DNA of 64,000 nt, from NCBI RefSeq assembly GCF_030450055.1, contig NZ_CP118480.1:1763415-1827414 (forward strand). The letters run 5' to 3'. Below the pieces are notes generated by a model that searched no databases, was not told the DNA's origin, and saw only the letters and a program-made list of their open reading frames with translations. Origin of the DNA: Gallaecimonas kandeliae (GTDB taxonomy: Bacteria > Pseudomonadota > Gammaproteobacteria > Enterobacterales > Gallaecimonadaceae). Numbering within the stretch: position 1 is the first letter of the stretch; every line of letters begins with the position of its first letter. Below, one piece after another: positions 18,112-26,054 of this stretch. The position numbers and the translations under genes are program-made.

Positions 18112-18178
18112 GGCGGTACTCCAAAAAGGGATAGGCCTATTTTGGGCGCTCTGGCCCAGGCAGAAAAGCCGCAAAATG

Positions 18179-18208
18179 AAAAAGCCCCCACCTTGCGGTG
18201 AGGGCTTT
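18179..18208 (-). terminator. Terminator of tRNA-Pro copy 1
   Basis: On the minus strand AAAGCCCTCACC pairs with GGTGGGGGCTTT around a GCAA tetraloop and ends in T5. It is placed just past the tRNA 3' end. Confidence 0.85.
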
Positions 18209-18215
18209 CTCGTTA

Positions 18216-18292
18216 TGGTCGGCGCGAGAGGATTTGAACCTCCGACCCCTGACACCCCATGACAGTGCGCTACCAGGCTGCGCTACGCGCCG
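18216..18292 (-). tRNA. tRNA-Pro (anticodon GGG), copy 1
   Basis: The 77-nt minus-strand sequence begins CGGCGCGTAGCGCAGCC, has a GGTTCAAATCC T-arm and ends with an encoded CCA. The acceptor stem CGGCGCG/CGCGCCG is perfect. The anticodon loop ATGGGGT gives anticodon GGG, which reads CCC and CCU proline codons; the stem has the U-U mismatch also found in E. coli proL, which this gene closely resembles. Confidence 0.96.
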
Positions 18293-18342
18293 TTGACCAC
18301 TTTGCTGCAATAAGCGTGGGGACTTGCCGTGCAGCGGCCGCT

Positions 18343-18371
18343 AATGTCCTCGATCTTGGCCTTGGATGCAA
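18343..18371 (-). promoter_or_regulatory. Promoter of tRNA-Pro copy 1
   Basis: On the minus strand TTGCAT (18371-18366) and GACATT (18348-18343) are separated by 17 bp, followed by a GC-rich discriminator. The -35 side is conserved with the second tRNA-Pro copy. Confidence 0.6.
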
Positions 18372-18435
18372 GTGCTCTTTGCATTTTCCCCTGCCGACTG
18401 CCGACTTTCTGGCCGACTTGCTAGCGCATTGAGCA

Positions 18436-18918
18436 TCAGGGGTGGTGAACCAGGCAAAAACCTTCTGCGGCGTCCGGTGCTTCGAAGTAGCTGCACAGGG
18501 CGGCGAACTGGGCCTGGGTGGGGGCAAAGGGATGCTCGCCCCTGGCATTGCGCTCGAGCACCCTGTCCAGGCAGAGGACCTCTGGCTGGTCCAGGTAATG
18601 CAGTTGGTGGGGCAGGCCGGCTTCTTCTGCCAGTTCCCTTGCCCAGGCCCGGCTGGCACGGGTGTTCAAGGGGAAGTCCAGCACCAGGCTCAGCCCCTGG
18701 TCCAACAGCGCCAGCAGGTGGCCCTTGAGCGCCGTGCGCAGCCTGGGGGCAAAACGGCCGTAATCGGCCAGGCTCTTAAGCTCGGGGCCGAAGAGGGCGG
18801 CCAGCCAGTCGTCTTCGCTCAGCAGCAGGTGGCCCGGCTCTGCCGCCAGGCGCTTGGCCAGGGTGGACTTGCCGGCCCCGGCCTTGCCACAGAAAAAGTG
18901 CAGTCTTGTTGAGGGCAT
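18436..18918 (-). CDS. P-loop kinase / AAA-type ATP-binding protein
   Basis: The 160-residue protein begins with a Walker A motif (FFCGKAGAGKSTLAKRLA, residues 8-25) and has LLLSEDDWLAALFG and LVLDFPLNTRASRAW segments, the layout of small nucleotide-kinase-like or zeta-toxin-like ATP-binding proteins. Substrate unknown. No antitoxin-like partner gene is adjacent, so I do not call it a toxin. The ATG at 18918 follows AAGGAG with 8-nt spacing. It lies between two identical tRNA-Pro copies and may have arrived or been bracketed by the duplication. Confidence 0.72.
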   Translation of the reverse strand: MPSTRLHFFCGKAGAGKSTLAKRLAAEPGHLLLSEDDWLAALFGPELKSLADYGRFAPRLRTALKGHLLALLDQGLSLVLDFPLNTRASRAWARELAEEAGLPHQLHYLDQPEVLCLDRVLERNARGEHPFAPTQAQFAALCSYFEAPDAAEGFCLVHHP

Positions 18919-18951
18919 GGGTATCTCTCCTTGGTTGCCTATGCCCTGAAA

Positions 18952-18978
18952 AACGAAAACCCGCCTTCCAGGGCGGGT
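18952..18978 (-). terminator. Terminator upstream of the P-loop kinase gene
   Basis: On the minus strand ACCCGCCC and GGCGGGT pair around TGGAA and are followed by TTTTCGTTTT. No annotated gene ends here. A 20-codon reading frame (18997-19059) just precedes it. Confidence 0.65.
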
Positions 18979-19116
18979 CTGCTGCCGATACCAGCGCTAG
19001 TCCGCCATCAAGGGAATGGCGGTAATAATGACGCTGGTGAGGGCAGGGAAGTTCTTCATGGCCCCAGCATCGCTGTTGGCAAGGGCAGGGTCAAGAGGGG
19101 AGGCGAGCGCGCAAAG

Positions 19117-19147
19117 AAAAAGCCCCCACCTTGCGGTGAGGGCTTTC
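19117..19147 (-). terminator. Terminator of tRNA-Pro copy 2
   Basis: This has the same hairpin and T-tract as the terminator of copy 1. Confidence 0.85.
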
Positions 19148-19153
19148 TCGTTA

Positions 19154-19230
19154 TGGTCGGCGCGAGAGGATTTGAACCTCCGACCCCTGACACCCCATGA
19201 CAGTGCGCTACCAGGCTGCGCTACGCGCCG
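19154..19230 (-). tRNA. tRNA-Pro (anticodon GGG), copy 2
   Basis: It is identical over all 77 nt to the copy at 18216-18292, including the encoded CCA and GGG anticodon. It has its own promoter and terminator, so both copies should be expressed. Confidence 0.96.
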
Positions 19231-19281
19231 TTGACCACTTGCGTTGCAGTAAGCGTGGGGACTTGCCCTGCAACGCCGACA

Positions 19282-19309
19282 AGTTTACTGATCCGGCGCC
19301 GTCATGCAA
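19282..19309 (-). promoter_or_regulatory. Promoter of tRNA-Pro copy 2
   Basis: On the minus strand TTGCAT (19309-19304) and TAAACT (19287-19282) are 16 bp apart, with a GC-rich stretch after the -10 of the kind linked to stringent control. Confidence 0.65.
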
Positions 19310-19426
19310 GGGTTCTTTGCATCCAGGCCAACCGTTTGCCGACTTTTTGCCCTCGCTGGCGACCAAAGCGCCGTTTTGCCGCCTTTGTCTCCAGAGGTAG
19401 GGGACTTTATCCAGGGAAATCAGTAC

Positions 19427-19456
19427 GAAAGCGCCCGCAACAAGGCGGGCGCTTTC
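19427..19456 (-). terminator. Hairpin terminator after yejM
   Basis: GAAAGCGCCCGC and GCGGGCGCTTTC form a perfect 12-bp stem with a 6-nt loop 16 bp past the yejM stop. The T-run is weak, being part of the stem. Confidence 0.7.
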
Positions 19457-19471
19457 ACAAGGCGGCAAGCC

Positions 19472-21325
19472 TCAGCGGTAGAAGCGTTTCAGCTCCTTGA
19501 GGGCATCCATCAGGGTGCCGACCCGCACATGGGCCTGATCCAGGGGCTGGTAGTTGTTGTCGCGGATGCTGTACTGGCCCATCTTGTCCATCACCAGCAC
19601 CCTGTCGTTCTGCAGCACGGCGAACTGGTGGAAGTCACCGAGGATCACCCAGCCGGGGCCCGTATCGGCAAAGAGGCTGGCCCCTGAGCTGAAGGTGCTG
19701 GCCGGCACCTGGCTGCCGAAGGCGCTGCCGGCCAGGGTCGGCAGTATGTCCTGGTGGCTGGTGATATGGTTGATCACTTGGTGGGTCATGCCCGGCCAGT
19801 GGATCACCAGGGGCACCTGGGTCTGGTAGCGGCTGAAGTTGGAGTTGTAGCCCCAGCTGTTGTCACGGTTGTCGTTGAACTCCATGCCGTGATCCGAGGT
19901 GACCAGCAGCAAGGTGTCGTCCAGCTGGCCGCTGGCCTTGAGCTTGTCGATCAGCTGGCCCAGCAGGCCGTCGGCGTAATGGACGGCATTGAGATAGCGG
20001 TTCTTGACCGGCGTGATGTCGCTCTGGTTGTCCAGCTCCGCCAGGTTCACCACCTGCCAGTCGGGCTGGTAGGGGTTGCTGTAGTCCTGGGGGGTGGAGA
20101 AGCTGGCCGGGGCGCCCAGCTGCAGGTAGCCGAAGTAACCCCCTTGCTGCTTGGCGGTCCAGGCCAGCAGGGCGTTGAGGGCTTCCTGGTCGCGGGTGGC
20201 GACACTGCCCTGGAAGTGGGGTATGTCCAGGCCCTGGAAGGCGGTCTGGTCGAGGCCATTCTGCTTGAAGCCGTCTGAGGCGAAGATGCCGAGGGCGTCC
20301 CCCTGGTCGCGGAAGCTTTGCACCAGCAGCGAAGGGTCACGGCCCAGGCGCACCGCATCCTGGTAGACGGCAGGCAGGCCGTAGAAGAGGCTGAAGAGGC
20401 CGTCCTTGGGTTCGTTGGAACCGGCAAAATGCTGGTTGAAGCGCAGGCCGCCATCGGCCAGGGCCTCGAGGTTCGGCATCACATCGCCGTTGAGGGCGTC
20501 GGCCCTCAGCCCTTCCACTACCACCAGCAGCACCTTGGGAGTCTTCTCGAACGGCGCCAGGGTCTTGGGCAGCTTCAGCAGGCTGTCGGTGTCGGCCGCG
20601 TCACGCAACCGCTTCTGGTAGTCCTCCATGTCCAGCAGGCCGTGGCTGGCCAGGAAGGCCTTGGCGGTGGCGGGGTAGGACAGGGGGAAGACGGCGCCTT
20701 GGCGCAGTATGGGGTAATAGAGCCTGGCGTCGGCCCAGATGTGCAGGCTGTGGGAGGCGAAGAAACAGGCCACGAAGGCGGTGGCCACGTTGAAGCCGAT
20801 ACGCTTTTCCTTGAAGCGGTGGCGCCGCTTCCAGAGGTAGTTACCGGCCGTCAGCTCCAGGGCAAAGATCAGCACCATCAGGCCCCCCAGGGCCATCCAG
20901 GTGAAATAGTGCTTGGTGAGGATCTGGCCCTCGCCTGAGGCGATGAGATCCCAGATGAAGCCGTTGAGGTGCAGCCGGTACTGGCCGAACACGAAGGTAT
21001 CGGCCAGCAGCACCCCTTGCCCCAGGGTGGCCACCAGGGCACCGGCGAAGCGGATAAGCCTTGGCAGCGGCACCAGTATCGAGAGGGGGAAGAGGGTGAC
21101 GATGTAGAGGATGAAGGTCAGGAAGGCGAAGTGCCCGGCCCAGGTGGCCGCGGTGTAGAGCAGGCCCAGGAAGCTGTCGGGCAGGCCGTTGTCGATGAGA
21201 TAGCGGCTGCCGATCACCATCGCCAGCAGGATATTGAAGAAAGTAAACCAGTGGCCCCAGTTGATGAGCCTAGAGATCCGCTCCGCCAGGCGGGGTTCAA
21301 ACCCGTCCTTTTCCTGTCCCGTCAT
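19472..21325 (-). CDS. yejM: Inner-membrane sulfatase-like protein YejM (PbgA/LapC)
   Basis: The 617-residue protein has about five N-terminal membrane segments within residues 20-190 and a periplasmic alkaline-phosphatase/sulfatase-fold domain (VLLVVVEGLRADALNGDVMPN, LLVTSDHGMEFNDN, QVPLVIHWPG). In E. coli YejM senses periplasmic LPS and controls LpxC degradation through LapB. I chose the ATG at 21325 (MTGQEKDGFEPRL). yejL follows upstream on the same strand and yejK is divergent, the same neighbourhood as in E. coli. Confidence 0.9.
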   Translation of the reverse strand: MTGQEKDGFEPRLAERISRLINWGHWFTFFNILLAMVIGSRYLIDNGLPDSFLGLLYTAATWAGHFAFLTFILYIVTLFPLSILVPLPRLIRFAGALVATLGQGVLLADTFVFGQYRLHLNGFIWDLIASGEGQILTKHYFTWMALGGLMVLIFALELTAGNYLWKRRHRFKEKRIGFNVATAFVACFFASHSLHIWADARLYYPILRQGAVFPLSYPATAKAFLASHGLLDMEDYQKRLRDAADTDSLLKLPKTLAPFEKTPKVLLVVVEGLRADALNGDVMPNLEALADGGLRFNQHFAGSNEPKDGLFSLFYGLPAVYQDAVRLGRDPSLLVQSFRDQGDALGIFASDGFKQNGLDQTAFQGLDIPHFQGSVATRDQEALNALLAWTAKQQGGYFGYLQLGAPASFSTPQDYSNPYQPDWQVVNLAELDNQSDITPVKNRYLNAVHYADGLLGQLIDKLKASGQLDDTLLLVTSDHGMEFNDNRDNSWGYNSNFSRYQTQVPLVIHWPGMTHQVINHITSHQDILPTLAGSAFGSQVPASTFSSGASLFADTGPGWVILGDFHQFAVLQNDRVLVMDKMGQYSIRDNNYQPLDQAHVRVGTLMDALKELKRFYR

Positions 21326-21387
21326 TGCCTGTCTGCTTGTTGTTGATTTGGCGGGAACATTGTCACATTGAATGCCCCGCCCGGCAA

Positions 21388-21612
21388 TCAATGGTGCCCG
21401 GTCACCACGCTTTGTTCCAAGGTCTTGGCAAATTGCTTGACCAGGGCGGCGCGTTTGCCTGCAGGCAGGTTGTCGTTGACCAGATTGCTAAGCACATTGC
21501 CCAGCACCATCAGCCCCAGGTCCACGGGGGTCTTCTCCCTGGCCAGCAGGGCCAGGATCTCGGTGGAAAGGTGGGTGATCCGCTCGGGGTCGTATTTGGA
21601 TTGAAAGGGCAT
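21388..21612 (-). CDS. yejL: YejL family protein (DUF1414)
   Basis: The 74-residue protein (MPFQSKYDPERITHLSTEIL, then LGLMVLGNVLSNLVN) matches E. coli YejL in length and sequence style. Its function is unknown. The ATG at 21612 lies 64 bp from the divergent yejK start. It precedes yejM on the same strand, and the two are probably co-transcribed. Confidence 0.9.
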   Translation of the reverse strand: MPFQSKYDPERITHLSTEILALLAREKTPVDLGLMVLGNVLSNLVNDNLPAGKRAALVKQFAKTLEQSVVTGHH

Positions 21613-21638
21613 GATGCTCTCGGCGTTGTCAGCAAAGC

Positions 21639-21651
21639 TGCTATGATAGCA
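21639..21651. promoter_or_regulatory. Symmetrical overlapping -10 elements between yejL and yejK
   Basis: The 13-bp palindrome TGCTATGATAGCA contains TATGAT on the + strand (21642-21647) and TATCAT on the - strand, one -10 hexamer for each divergent gene. Upstream -35 hexamers are weak in both directions. Confidence 0.5.
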
Positions 21652-21676
21652 CGCCCCAACAGCCAGCCAGATACCC

Positions 21677-22690
21677 ATGAGCATAGACGTCAAAGCCCTT
21701 ATCCTGCACCGCCTCGAACTCAACCAGGAAGGCCTGCTGGCCGTCAGCCCCCGCCAGCACAGCCTGCCCGCCACCGAGGCCGTCGCCAAGCTGGTGGCCG
21801 AGCTGCACGCCAGCTATGCCTCCAAGCCCGGCAAGGGCTTTGCCGCCTTCAAAGACGAAGGCTCTCCCTTCGCCGAGGCCCTGGCCGGCTATTTGGACGG
21901 CCAGTCCGACTTCGTGCCCTTTACCCTGACGGCGGCCGATCTCCTGCAGGCCCAGCTCAACCACTACGGCTTGCTGGAAACCGGCTACCTGCTGCTGGCC
22001 CACTACAAGCACCTGGCCGTGGACAAGCTGCTGGTGCTGCAACTCAAGGCCCAGGAATCGGTAACCATCACCGACGCCCTGGAGCTGGGCCAGACCCGTT
22101 TCCTGGAGCTGAAAAGCCTGCAACTGGCTGCCAGTGTCGACCTCACCGCCTGGCAGGTGGAGCCGGAGCGGCGCCAGTACATCAGCTTCGTGCGGGGCCG
22201 TGCCGGCCGCAAGGTCTCGGATTTCTTCCTCGATTTCCTCGGTTGCGAGGAAGGGGTTGACGCCAAGGCCCAGAGCAAGGCGCTGCTGACCGCCGTCGAC
22301 GACTACTGCGCCGCCGTGGGCCTGGAGGGGGAAGAGCGCCAGGAGCTCGGCAAGCAGGTGTTCGGCTACTGCAAGGAAAAGGCCAGCACCGGTGAGGACG
22401 TGAGCGTGGCCGAGCTGTCCGACAGCCTGCCCCCCTGGGAAGGGGAGAGCCGCTTTGCCGATTTCGCCGTCCAGGGCGATTATGGCCTGGAAGATCGCTT
22501 CCCGGTGGAGCAGAGCGCCCTCAAGGCGCTGGTGAAATTCTCCGGAACCGGCGCTGGCGTCACCCTCAGTTTCGAGGAAAAACACCTGGGCAGCCGGGTG
22601 CTTTACGACATGGCCACCGACACCCTCACCATCAAGGGCATCCCCGCCAACCTGCGCGAGCAGTTGAAAAAGCGCCTCAGCAACGACTGA
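21677..22690 (+). CDS. yejK: Nucleoid-associated protein YejK (NdpA)
   Basis: The 337-residue protein is the nucleoid-associated NdpA/YejK family (E. coli 335 residues). Recognisable segments are MSIDVKALILHRLEL, YISFVRGRAGRKVSDFFLDFLGCEEGVDAK and the C-terminal IKGIPANLREQLKKRL. E. coli YejK binds DNA and topoisomerases. It is divergent from yejL and ends at a terminator. Confidence 0.94.
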   Translation: MSIDVKALILHRLELNQEGLLAVSPRQHSLPATEAVAKLVAELHASYASKPGKGFAAFKDEGSPFAEALAGYLDGQSDFVPFTLTAADLLQAQLNHYGLLETGYLLLAHYKHLAVDKLLVLQLKAQESVTITDALELGQTRFLELKSLQLAASVDLTAWQVEPERRQYISFVRGRAGRKVSDFFLDFLGCEEGVDAKAQSKALLTAVDDYCAAVGLEGEERQELGKQVFGYCKEKASTGEDVSVAELSDSLPPWEGESRFADFAVQGDYGLEDRFPVEQSALKALVKFSGTGAGVTLSFEEKHLGSRVLYDMATDTLTIKGIPANLREQLKKRLSND

Positions 22691-22695
22691 TCAAG

Positions 22696-22719
22696 AAGGC
22701 CGCCACAGCGGCCTTTTTT
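22696..22719 (+). terminator. Terminator of yejK
   Basis: AAGGCCGC and GCGGCCTT pair around CACA and are followed by T6 just after the yejK stop. Confidence 0.9.
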
Positions 22720-22729
22720 GCATCCAGGC

Positions 22730-22745
22730 TGTGATAAAGCTCACT
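22730..22745. promoter_or_regulatory. Candidate CRP box upstream of the PilZ gene
   Basis: TGTGATAAAGCTCACT matches the CRP consensus TGTGA-N6-TCACA at nine of ten fixed positions. It lies about 85 bp upstream of the chosen PilZ start. No clear -10/-35 pair fixes its distance from a transcription start. Confidence 0.5.
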
Positions 22746-22821
22746 TGCCTTTTGGGTCGGCTGACAGGATGGTATGGGAATAATGTCGCCGTTAGCCAAA
22801 CAGATACGAGGCAGGGAACCC

Positions 22822-23100
22822 ATGATCCAAGGTGATGAGCAGCGAGACTTCAAACGCCTGGCGGTAGAGGCTCAGGTGGTACTGGTAAGCGAGGCAGCAG
22901 AGCTCAGGGGCCAGTGCCTGGATCTCAGCGGTTCAGGGCTGGCCCTGGTGGCCGATGAGCCCCTGGCGGCCGGCACCCAGGTCGAGGTGAGGATGGACGG
23001 CGGCATGGGCCGCTTGCCACCCTTTGAGGCCAAGGGGCGGGTGGTGCGGTGCGACGCCCAGGGAAACCGCTACCAGCTGGCTGTGGCCTTCGAAAGCTGA
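22822..23100 (+). CDS. PilZ domain c-di-GMP-binding protein
   Basis: The 92-residue protein is a single PilZ domain. The two ligand motifs are present: RDFKR near the N-terminus (RxxxR) and DLSGSG about 28 residues on (DxSxxG). It should therefore bind c-di-GMP as a stand-alone receptor. I chose the ATG at 22822, preceded by AGGGA; upstream in-frame ATGs at 22774 and 22786 would add non-conserved residues. The GGDEF-EAL enzyme about 5 kb upstream could supply its ligand. Confidence 0.85.
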   Translation: MIQGDEQRDFKRLAVEAQVVLVSEAAELRGQCLDLSGSGLALVADEPLAAGTQVEVRMDGGMGRLPPFEAKGRVVRCDAQGNRYQLAVAFES

Positions 23101-23188
23101 CCCTCTCCTAAACGAAAGGGCCGCAAGGTTCGCGAAAAGGGACCTGGCTGCGGTCTTATGAACAGGCTTCCCAAAAGGAGGGCCTGTC

Positions 23189-23824
23189 ATGTGGAGAAAG
23201 ATACTCAGCTTAGGCCTCAGCCTCGGCCTTGCCGTCAGCCCAGCCCTGGCCAGGGACGAACATCACGGCAAGTCCCAGCCCCGCCAGGAACAGCAGCACA
23301 GCGACCGCCGCGGCGGCGAAATGCAGCGCCACCGCTTCGACAACCAAGGCCACGGCGCCGTCCCCCAACGCCATCATGGCGACCAGTACCAGGATAGAGA
23401 CCGCCATCAGGACAGGGATCGGGACAGGGACGACCGGCACTGGCGAGGCGGTCATGACCGTTATTACAGCCACCAGCAGCCCCGTTACATCCAGCGTCCT
23501 TATCACAGACCCTACCAAGGTCCCCGCTACTGGAACAGCTATCGCCACCATTACTACCTCTACAGCCTGCCAGTCTTGGCGATTTCCTTCGCAGTGGGGG
23601 GGGTCACCTATTACAGTGCCTATGACAACTACTACCGCTGGGCGCCGGACTTTGGCTACTACCAACAGGTGGATCCCGACCTTATCTGGGTGCCGGGCAC
23701 CATAGTGGATCTGCTGCCTGGCCCGGCCGTCGAGGTCTGGGTCGGCAACACCCTCTACCTCCAGGTGGACGGCATCTTCTTCCTGCCCCTGGACGATGGC
23801 CGCTACCTGGTGGCCAGGCTGTAA
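23189..23824 (+). CDS. Secreted His/Arg/Asp-rich protein with C-terminal beta domain
   Basis: The 211-residue protein has a signal peptide (ILSLGLSLGLAVSPALA) and a low-complexity charged region rich in His, Arg, Asp and Gln (DRDRHQDRDRDRDDRHW), followed by a Tyr-rich stretch, one hydrophobic segment (LPVLAISFAVGGVTYY) and a C-terminal beta-rich domain. The low-complexity region resembles RcnB-like periplasmic proteins linked to metal handling, but this is only a compositional resemblance. The DNA here shows short tandem GGGACA-type repeats. GGAGG lies 8 nt before the ATG. Confidence 0.65.
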   Translation: MWRKILSLGLSLGLAVSPALARDEHHGKSQPRQEQQHSDRRGGEMQRHRFDNQGHGAVPQRHHGDQYQDRDRHQDRDRDRDDRHWRGGHDRYYSHQQPRYIQRPYHRPYQGPRYWNSYRHHYYLYSLPVLAISFAVGGVTYYSAYDNYYRWAPDFGYYQQVDPDLIWVPGTIVDLLPGPAVEVWVGNTLYLQVDGIFFLPLDDGRYLVARL

Positions 23825-23847
23825 AAAAGGCCCGAAGGGGCCTTTTT
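23823..23847. terminator. Bidirectional terminator between 23189-23824 and thrC
   Basis: AAAAAAGGCCC and GGGCCTTTTT pair around GAAG. The thrC stop codon lies at the edge of the T-tract, so the same hairpin ends the thr operon. Confidence 0.9.
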
Positions 23848-25091
23848 CATGACAGCAGCTGGGCGCGCAACGCCTGCCAGTCGGCGGCTATGGTCCTCGA
23901 CAGGTTGGGCTTTTCCATGGCCCTTGCCAGGGGGCCCGGCAGCGCCAGCTCCATGCCGAGAATGGCGCCTACCGCTTCGGCGAACTTGGCCGGGTGGGCC
24001 GTGCAGAGAAAGGCGCCCCTTTCGCCGGACTCAAGCTGGTCGAGCAGGGCCTTGAAGGCCACGGCGCAGTGGGGCTCGCCGAGATAGCCCTGGAGCTGCA
24101 ACGCCTGCACCGCCGCCCTGGTATCGGCCTCGCTGACGGCGCCGGCCGCCAGCGTCCAGCCCTGGCTGTCCAGGAGCTTTGCCACCCTCGGCCAGTTGTT
24201 GGGCCTGGACACGTCCATGGCGTTGGACAGGGTGGCGACGGTGTCACGGGGTTGCCACTGGCCGCCGGCCAGGAAGCGCGGCACCGTATCGTTGCTGTTG
24301 GTGGCGGCGACGAAGCGCTTGATGGGCGCCCCCATGGCCTTGGCCATCAGGCCGGCGGTGAGATCCCCGAAGTTGCCGCAGGGCACGCTGACCACCAGAT
24401 CTGGTTGGCTGAGGGCCAGATCCCAGAAATAGAGGATCTGCGCCAGCAGCCGGCTGATGTTGATGGAGTTGGCCGAGTTGAGGCCGCAGCGGCCTTTGAC
24501 CTCCTCGTCGTCGAAGGCGGTCTTGACCAAGGCCTGGCACTGGTCGAAATCCCCCTCCACGGCCAGGGTCTCGATGTTGCCCCCCAGGGTGCAAAAGAGC
24601 TGCTCCTGGGGCCGGCTTATCTTGCCCTTGGGGTAGAGCACCAGCACCCGTACGCCGGGTTGGTTGTGGAAGGCATGGGCAACGGCGGCGCCTGTGTCCC
24701 CCGAAGTGGCGGTGAGTATGGTGATGGGCTGGCCGCTGCCCAGGCGCTTGAGGCACTGGGCCATGAAGCGGGCGCCGAAGTCCTTGAAGGCCAGGGTGGG
24801 ACCGTGGAAGAGCTCCAGGGCGAAATGGGGCCCCACCGGCACCAGGGGCGCCTCGAAGGGAAAGGCCTCGGCCACCATCTGGGCCAGGGTGCCGTCGCTG
24901 AAGGTGCCTTCCACGAAGGGTTTCAAGATGGCCTGGTAGCGCTGGTGGCGGGGCAATACCGACAGCATCCTCGCGTCCAGGTGCGGCAGCCGCTCGGGAA
25001 AGAAGAGCCCCTGATCCCGGCCCAGGCCCTGGCGGACCGCCTGGCCGAAGCTGACCTTTTCTTCGGGATGCTTAAGGTTGTAAAAATCCAT
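23847..25091 (-). CDS. thrC: Threonine synthase
   Basis: ThrC converts phosphohomoserine to threonine with PLP. The 414-residue protein shows the PLP lysine in LAFKDFGARFMAQ, the TSGDTGAAVAHAF phosphate-binding segment, and the GRCGLNSANSINISRLLAQ stretch typical of the family. I chose the ATG at 25091, 5 nt after GGAG; a GTG at 25097 overlapping the thrB stop is the alternative. It is last in thrABC. Confidence 0.96.
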   Translation of the reverse strand: MDFYNLKHPEEKVSFGQAVRQGLGRDQGLFFPERLPHLDARMLSVLPRHQRYQAILKPFVEGTFSDGTLAQMVAEAFPFEAPLVPVGPHFALELFHGPTLAFKDFGARFMAQCLKRLGSGQPITILTATSGDTGAAVAHAFHNQPGVRVLVLYPKGKISRPQEQLFCTLGGNIETLAVEGDFDQCQALVKTAFDDEEVKGRCGLNSANSINISRLLAQILYFWDLALSQPDLVVSVPCGNFGDLTAGLMAKAMGAPIKRFVAATNSNDTVPRFLAGGQWQPRDTVATLSNAMDVSRPNNWPRVAKLLDSQGWTLAAGAVSEADTRAAVQALQLQGYLGEPHCAVAFKALLDQLESGERGAFLCTAHPAKFAEAVGAILGMELALPGPLARAMEKPNLSRTIAADWQALRAQLLS

Positions 25092-25093
25092 TG

Positions 25094-25990
25094 TCACTCC
25101 AGCAGACGGGCGCCGCGGTCGTCGACCCGGCAGAGGTGGGCAAAGCCAGCGTTGGGGGAAACCCAGGCCTTGGCGGCGTCGAGGGCAGCCAAGGCGCTGG
25201 CCTGATTGTCAAAAAGGGCAAAGAGGCTGGGCCCCGAGCCTGAAAGCCCGGCAGCCAGGGCGCCCCTGGCCATCAGCCTGTCTTTCAGGTCGGCAAAGCC
25301 AGGTACCAGGGGGGCGCGGTGCGGCTCTATGATGGGATCCACCATCAGGCTGGCCGCCAGGGCGCCGTCGCCTCTGTGCAGGGCGTCGACGAAGCGGCCG
25401 AGCCGGGCCGCCTGGGCGACGGCATCCCCCAAGGGCAGGGCCTTGGGCAGTATGGCGCGCATGGCCTTGGTTTCCAGGCGGATGCCGGGGTAGGCCAGCA
25501 GCCAGATCCAGCCCGGCGGCACCGGCAGCTTGGCATCGTGCAGGCAAAGGCCCCCTTGCAGGCAGGGCAGCAGGTTGTCCCAGTGCACGCCGCCGGAAAG
25601 CTCACCCTCCAGCTCCGCCATCAGCCGTTTCTCCCCCTCGGCGTCCAGAGGCTTGCCGAAGTGGGCGTTGATGGCCAGCACGGCGGCCACCACGCTGGCG
25701 GCCGAAGAGCCGATCCCCGAGCCCACCGGCATGCCCTTGTCCAGATGCAAAGCCACGGGCTCATCGATGCCGGTCAGCTCGCGAAAGCGCGTTAGTGCCT
25801 TTTCCACTATGTTGGTGCCCTTGAGTTCATGGGCATAGGGGCCTGTGACGCTCAGGCTGTCCTGGCCGGCCTTGGCTATCGCCAAGTGGTCGCCGAGGGC
25901 CGGACCTTCCAGGGGCTGGAGGGCCACCCCCAGGCTGTCGAAGCCGACATTGAGGTTGGCGGACGTGGCAGGGGCAAAATAGCGCAGCAT
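25094..25990 (-). CDS. thrB: Homoserine kinase
   Basis: ThrB phosphorylates homoserine. The 298-residue GHMP kinase has the glycine-rich ATP loop PVGSGIGSSAASVVAAV at about residues 88-104 and an N-terminal FAPATSANLNVGFDSLG. It lies between thrA and thrC, with 64 bp after thrA and an overlap or near-contact with thrC. Confidence 0.96.
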   Translation of the reverse strand: MLRYFAPATSANLNVGFDSLGVALQPLEGPALGDHLAIAKAGQDSLSVTGPYAHELKGTNIVEKALTRFRELTGIDEPVALHLDKGMPVGSGIGSSAASVVAAVLAINAHFGKPLDAEGEKRLMAELEGELSGGVHWDNLLPCLQGGLCLHDAKLPVPPGWIWLLAYPGIRLETKAMRAILPKALPLGDAVAQAARLGRFVDALHRGDGALAASLMVDPIIEPHRAPLVPGFADLKDRLMARGALAAGLSGSGPSLFALFDNQASALAALDAAKAWVSPNAGFAHLCRVDDRGARLLE

Positions 25991-26054
25991 CAGGCCTCCC
26001 TCCGGTCATGGCGGGCCAGGTGGCGGCCCAGATCCCTAACAAAGCACATCATCA

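Larger units (their letters stand above)
18178..18302. repeat. 125-bp perfect direct repeat, copy 1 (terminator plus tRNA-Pro)
   Basis: This segment is identical to 19116-19240, offset by exactly 938 bp. It covers the tRNA terminator, the tRNA-Pro gene and a few bases beyond its 5' end. Weaker similarity continues rightward for about 70 bp through the tRNA promoter. The unit looks like a segmental duplication. Confidence 0.9.
19116..19240. repeat. 125-bp perfect direct repeat, copy 2 (terminator plus tRNA-Pro)
   Basis: This segment is identical to 18178-18302. Together the copies bracket about 0.8 kb containing the P-loop kinase gene. Recombination between them would delete one tRNA copy and that gene. 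Confidence 0.9.

Noticed and set aside
18436-18918. The P-loop kinase as a zeta-type toxin.
   Set aside because: No antitoxin gene lies beside it and the motif match is limited to the P-loop region.
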